Shown here: positions 60,528 through 64,000 of the stretch, piece by piece | Position numbering within the stretch: the first letter of the stretch is position 1 | Layout of the letters: each line of letters begins with the position of its first letter | Source of the DNA: Rubrobacter marinus | GTDB lineage: Bacteria > Actinomycetota > Rubrobacteria > Rubrobacterales > Rubrobacteraceae | Direction of reading: 5' to 3' | Length of the DNA stretch: 64,000 nt | Assembly: GCF_011492965.1 (NCBI RefSeq) | Contig: NZ_CP045121.1 | Coordinates: forward strand, 868,001-932,000 | The notes under the pieces: model-generated | What the model saw: the letters and a program-made list of their open reading frames with translations, nothing else | Told to the model about the DNA's origin: nothing | Database searches by the model: none | Position numbers and translations under genes: made by a program

Positions 60528-63194
60528 CTAGTCCTCCGGTACCCCTCGGATCACCACGACGCCGCCGGTCGCGCCGTCGGGGAGGGGACGGCCCCTCGCC
60601 TCGAAGCGACAGAGCGTCCCGTCCTTCGCGCGCGTGGCGAACCTCGTCTCGAACTCCTCGCCGCGGGAGGTCCTTGCCTGGGGCGTCTCCTCCGCCGGCA
60701 AGGGCTCGCCGTCCTCCGACAGCACCGGGAAGTGTCCGAGGCGGGCTCCCGAGCCCTTGTCGCCGACCTCCCCGTCACCGAACCTCCGGCGGAAGACCTC
60801 GTTGCTGAACAGCACGGTGCCGCCGGCGTCCACGGCCAGCACGGCGTCGACGATGCCCTGAAGGACGGCCTCGAGGCGCATCCGCGCGGTCTCGCTCGCC
60901 CGGCGCTCCTCCTCGCGGGTGCGCGCCATCTCCTGGAGCTCCGCGCTCCGGGCCTGGAGGTCCTCGTTCGTCGTGTTCAACTCTTCTATCGTGGCCTGGA
61001 GCTCCTCGTTGAGGGTCTCGAGCTCCTCGTTCGTCGCCTGGAGCTCCTCGTTGAGGGTCTCGACCTCCTCGGTCGCGGCCTGGGCCTCCTCGGAGGTCAT
61101 CAGGGACTCCTCGTAGGCGGCCTGGAGCCCCTCGTTCAAGCCGCCGAGCTCCCGGTTCGCCTCTTCGAGCCTCCGGTTCGCCTCGATCAGGCGCTCGTTC
61201 TGCGCCCTCAGGCGCGCCCTGTCGGCCTCGGCCTCACGCTCCGTCTCCCGCAGTTCGGCGTCCAGGGAAGCTATGCGCTCCTCCAGCCCCCGCCGCTCGA
61301 GCGCCCCTCCCGTGACGTCGTTGACGACCACCATCGCGGTCTCCGCCGGGCCGGATTCGCTGCGCCTGGGATAGCAGTCGAGCCTGAGGTAGCGGGGCTC
61401 GCCGGTCGCGGCGTCCTCCAGGGCGAACTCGCCGGTCGCCGCCGACTCGCCGTCCCTGAAAGCGACGTCCACCGCCGCGCGCACCTCGGCGTACGGCGCC
61501 TCCCGCATCGCGTGCAGGAAGTCCTCGCCGACGGCGGAGCCGTGGATCGAGAGGAGGTGCCGGGCGGCGGCGTTTATCGCCCTGATGTCGTACCTGTGGT
61601 CCACGATGACGAGCCCGACCGGAATGCGGCTCAGGTCGTCCTCGCCGCGCGCGCCCTGCGGCGCCTCGGCCCTGCCCTGGGCACGCTCCCCGGTCGGGCC
61701 CTGGGTGGCGGAAAGGGGGGGCTTCCGGGCGGTGCCCCCGTGCTCGGGGGCCGGGCTCGGGGCGGGGACGGGGAGCGAGGGGAGCAGGAAGCGTTCCCCG
61801 TGGCGCCGGTACACCTTGAACTGGCGGCTCACCGGTGCGAAGTACTCGCTCAAGGGGGAGACCGTCTCCGCCTTGCCCAGGACGAGGTCGCCGCCGTCTC
61901 TGAGGGAGTAGGCGAAGAGCTGCAGAGCGCGCCTCTGGAGCTCCGGGGCGAAGTAGATCAGGACGTTCCGGCTGACGCACAGGTCCATGTTCGGGAACGG
62001 GGAGCGCCGGGAGAGGTCGTGCTCGCCGAAGACGATCATGCCCCGCACGCTCTTCTTGATGGCGTACTGGCCGTCCGCCTCCTCGAAGAACCGATTCAGC
62101 CGCTCCTCGGAGAGCCCGCGGACGGAGGAGGGCGGGTAGACGCCCCGGCGGGCGAACCGTATGGCGTCCTCGTCGATGTCCGTGGCGAAGATCCTCGCGT
62201 CGAAGAGCCCCCTCTCCGAGCCCAGAAGCTCCGAGACCGTTATGGCGAGGGAGTACGCCTCCTCGCCCGTGGCGCAGCCGGCCGACCAGATCCTCAGGCC
62301 GCGGTTCTGGCGCCTGGCCTCCTCGATGAGCCTCGGGAGCACCTCCTCCTTGAGGTAGTCGAAGTGCTCGGCGTCGCGGAAGAACTCGGTGACTTTTATG
62401 AGAAAGGAGTTGACGAGGTTGCGGTACTCGTCGGGGCGCTCCTCCAAATACCTGCGGTACTCCGCGATCGTCGGGCGGCCGACGGCGGCCATGCGGCGCC
62501 TCAAACGCCGCCCGATCGTGCTCCCCTTGTAGGAGCCGAAGTCCACGCCGTGGGTCTCGCGCAGCCACTCGAGGATGCGCCTCAACTCCCTCTGCTCGTC
62601 CTCCGGCGTCTCCTTCGTCCCGCCGGCCTCGGCGAGCAGGTCGGAGACGACGCGCGGGATCTCGTCGAGGTCCGCGACGACGTCGACGGTGTTCGGGGCG
62701 AGCGAGGCGGGCATGCTCGGGAACTCGGCGGTCCGGGGGTCCTGGACCACGACCGTCCCGCCCCGCTCGCTCACCATCCGGGCGCCGTCCGTTCCGTCGC
62801 TGCCGGTCCCCGTGAGGACGACGGCGACGAGGTTCTCCCCGAAGACCTCGGCGGCGCTACCGAGGAGCAGGTCGACCGAGGGCTTCGGCCTCTCGGACGA
62901 GTCCTCGTGGAACCCTATCTCGGAGTCCGTGATCCTGACGTGCCGGTTCGCGGGCACCACGAAGACCACGCCGGCCTCCAGCGGCTCCTTGTCCGAGACG
63001 GTGCGGACCGGCAGGGCGCTGCCGCGCGAGAGGATGCTCTCGAGGTGGCTGACGTGCGCGGGATCCAGGTGCTGGGCGATGACCACGGGAGCCGGGAAGT
63101 CCTCCGGGAGCGCCGAGACGATTCTCGACAGGGCTTCTATGCCTCCGGCCGAAGATCCCACCGCCACCAGTTGCGTAAAAGGCGCCTCAGACAA
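60528..63194 (-). CDS. CheB-CheR-PAS fusion protein
   Basis: An 888-residue protein. Residues about 1-190 form a CheB-type methylesterase with Ser15 (GSSAGG), His42 (IAQHLDP) and Asp133 (TGTGSDG) in place; about 200-470 a CheR methyltransferase (IWSAGCATGEEAYSLAI, FATDIDEDAI). Then come a PAS domain, a coiled coil made of repeated EELQATNEELETLNEEL-like units (about 690-770), and a second PAS domain. Such fusions methylate and demethylate a signalling partner. No chemoreceptor or flagellar gene is nearby, so the target is probably the PAS kinase next door. TTG 63194 is the start. Confidence 0.93.
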   Translation of the reverse strand: MSEAPFTQLVAVGSSAGGIEALSRIVSALPEDFPAPVVIAQHLDPAHVSHLESILSRGSALPVRTVSDKEPLEAGVVFVVPANRHVRITDSEIGFHEDSSERPKPSVDLLLGSAAEVFGENLVAVVLTGTGSDGTDGARMVSERGGTVVVQDPRTAEFPSMPASLAPNTVDVVADLDEIPRVVSDLLAEAGGTKETPEDEQRELRRILEWLRETHGVDFGSYKGSTIGRRLRRRMAAVGRPTIAEYRRYLEERPDEYRNLVNSFLIKVTEFFRDAEHFDYLKEEVLPRLIEEARRQNRGLRIWSAGCATGEEAYSLAITVSELLGSERGLFDARIFATDIDEDAIRFARRGVYPPSSVRGLSEERLNRFFEEADGQYAIKKSVRGMIVFGEHDLSRRSPFPNMDLCVSRNVLIYFAPELQRRALQLFAYSLRDGGDLVLGKAETVSPLSEYFAPVSRQFKVYRRHGERFLLPSLPVPAPSPAPEHGGTARKPPLSATQGPTGERAQGRAEAPQGARGEDDLSRIPVGLVIVDHRYDIRAINAAARHLLSIHGSAVGEDFLHAMREAPYAEVRAAVDVAFRDGESAATGEFALEDAATGEPRYLRLDCYPRRSESGPAETAMVVVNDVTGGALERRGLEERIASLDAELRETEREAEADRARLRAQNERLIEANRRLEEANRELGGLNEGLQAAYEESLMTSEEAQAATEEVETLNEELQATNEELETLNEELQATIEELNTTNEDLQARSAELQEMARTREEERRASETARMRLEAVLQGIVDAVLAVDAGGTVLFSNEVFRRRFGDGEVGDKGSGARLGHFPVLSEDGEPLPAEETPQARTSRGEEFETRFATRAKDGTLCRFEARGRPLPDGATGGVVVIRGVPED

Positions 63195-63295
63195 CAGCTC
63201 TCCTTATCCGTTCCTGACCCATTGCATTGTACCGTTCGTCGTGAAGCCGAGCGAAAAGCAATTCTATGCCCCACGGTTTTCAGCGGTTATTTAAG

Positions 63296-63332
63296 TACAC
63301 ACAACGCCCGAAGGTATACATCTTTGTGTGTA
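63296..63332. promoter_or_regulatory. Inverted repeat in the divergent cheB control region
   Basis: tacacacaa at 63296-63304 and ttgtgtgta at 63324-63332 are exact complements 19 bases apart, within an AT-rich patch between the CheB-CheR gene and the divergent CheB gene. It may be an operator or, if transcribed, a hairpin. Confidence 0.45.
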
Positions 63333-63433
63333 TCTGCGGGCCCCGGCGACCGTCTAGAATTCGGTGACGAGTACTTTGGGCGGTGGCCTCTCGCCGGGAG
63401 GGCCAAGCCGGCGTACGGAAGCGGGAGCGTGGT

Positions 63434-64000
63434 TTGCCGAACGGGCACGACATCATCGTAGTCGGGGCCTCCTCCGGGGGATAGAGGCGCTGCGGCAGAT
63501 TCTCGGCGAGCTGCCCGGGGATCTCCCCGCCGCGCTCTTCGTGGTCGTCCACCTCCCCGAGGACTCGCCGAGCGCCCTGGCCCGCATCCTGGACCGCGCC
63601 GGGCCCCTGACGGCGAAGAACCCCGAGGACGGCGAGACCATCCGCGAGGGCCACGTCTACGTGGCCCGGCCGAACCTGCACATGCTCCTGGAGGACGGGA
63701 AGGTGCGCCTCACGCACGGGCCGAAGGAGAACCGTCACCGGCCGGCGGTAGACGCCCTGTTCCGGACGGCGGCCGTGGCGCACGGCCCGCGGGTCGTGGG
63801 CGTGGTCCTCTCCGGGGCCCGCGACGACGGCACGGCGGGGCTTCTCGCCGTGAAGCGCCGCGGCGGGCTCGCGGTCGTGCAGGACCCGGACGACGCGCTC
63901 TTCGACGGCATGCCCGAGAGCGCGCTCCGCTTCGTCGACGTAGACCACTGCCTTCCGCTCGGCGGGGTGGCGCCCCTGCTCTCGCGCCTCACCCGCGAGC
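63434..64000 (+). pseudogene. Stand-alone CheB-type methylesterase, frameshifted early and cut by the window edge
   Basis: TTG 63434 begins a frame reading LPNGHDIIVVGASSGG, then a stop at once. Adding one base in the G run at 63475-63480 joins it to an open frame IEALRQILGELPGDLPAALFVVVHLPEDSPSALARIL, with the CheB triad visible as Ser (ASSGG), His (VVHLPED) and Asp (LSGARDDGTAG). It has no receiver domain, like plant-bacterial CheB-only proteins in non-motile species. The end lies beyond the window. The lost base may be a sequence error. Confidence 0.7.

Noticed and set aside
60915-61150. Tandem DNA repeat in the CheB-CheR gene
   Set aside because: The repeated ctcctcgtt pattern encodes the heptad-like coiled coil (ELQATNEELETLNEEL); it is a protein repeat, not a CRISPR or minisatellite.
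58350-63461. 1703-codon open frame on the plus strand
   Set aside because: It is antisense to the kinase and CheB-CheR genes, is rich in Arg/Leu/Gly/Asp with no domain, and is a shadow of GC-rich coding.

Overview
The window looks like chromosomal DNA from a high-GC actinobacterium. A deep lineage such as Rubrobacter is my best guess, by inference. The grounds are very GC-rich codon use, many GTG/TTG starts, class II ribonucleotide reductase with NrdR, an F420-type luciferase-fold oxidoreductase, Excalibur-domain surface proteins, and a bacteriorhodopsin-like pump next to lycopene cyclase and a Brp/Blh dioxygenase. No rRNA, CRISPR array, prophage or insertion sequence was seen. The two RNA genes are tRNA-Ser(CGA) and tRNA-Glu(CTC).

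Layout. 0-4.5 kb: arginine biosynthesis (5' end of argJ reading left; argC, argR, a GNAT-ACT fusion and argG reading right), with two ARG-box-like operators, then a macro-domain gene. 4.6-10.4 kb: a secreted/cell-envelope group made of two paralogous M23-like proteins bracketing a tiny HExxHxxGxxH protein and two Excalibur proteins, one with an LPXTG-like tail. 10.6-15 kb: a MoxR / DUF58 / transglutaminase operon on the minus strand. 15-21.5 kb: tadA, nrdR-nrdJ, tRNA-Ser, a GT87-like glycosyltransferase and a Rieske protein. 21.6-25.9 kb: F420-type oxidoreductase, two tandem TPR membrane proteins, a DUF1802 protein and fumC. 25.9-27.5 kb: a lower-GC insert with an orphan gene and a DUF433/DUF5615 toxin-antitoxin pair. 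27.7-31.1 kb: a DUF4132 gene with a small partner, then a DoxX-like gene.

31.2-37.1 kb holds a retinal-rhodopsin operon (rhodopsin, crtY, blh) flanked by two msrA genes, which suggests light-driven proton pumping with oxidative protein repair close by. 37-45 kb is a mixed housekeeping and membrane-protein stretch containing an unusual gene-poor, AT-rich patch near 44.1 kb. 44.6-51 kb: TetR with twin operators, gltX, AraC, and an oxidoreductase/methyltransferase pair. 51.2-54.2 kb: the lutABC lactate oxidation operon. 54.2-64 kb: a signalling locus with a CheB-CheR-PAS fusion, a 1864-residue multi-PAS/GAF histidine kinase and a LuxR-type response regulator, plus a divergent stand-alone CheB that runs off the right edge.

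A recurring oddity is single-base losses in G/C runs. They are clustered in argG and the DUF58 gene and single in the GT87 gene and the right-edge cheB. They may be assembly errors rather than true pseudogenes. A second pattern is genes whose TATAAT-like box ends only about 7-8 bases before the start codon, which suggests leaderless transcripts.
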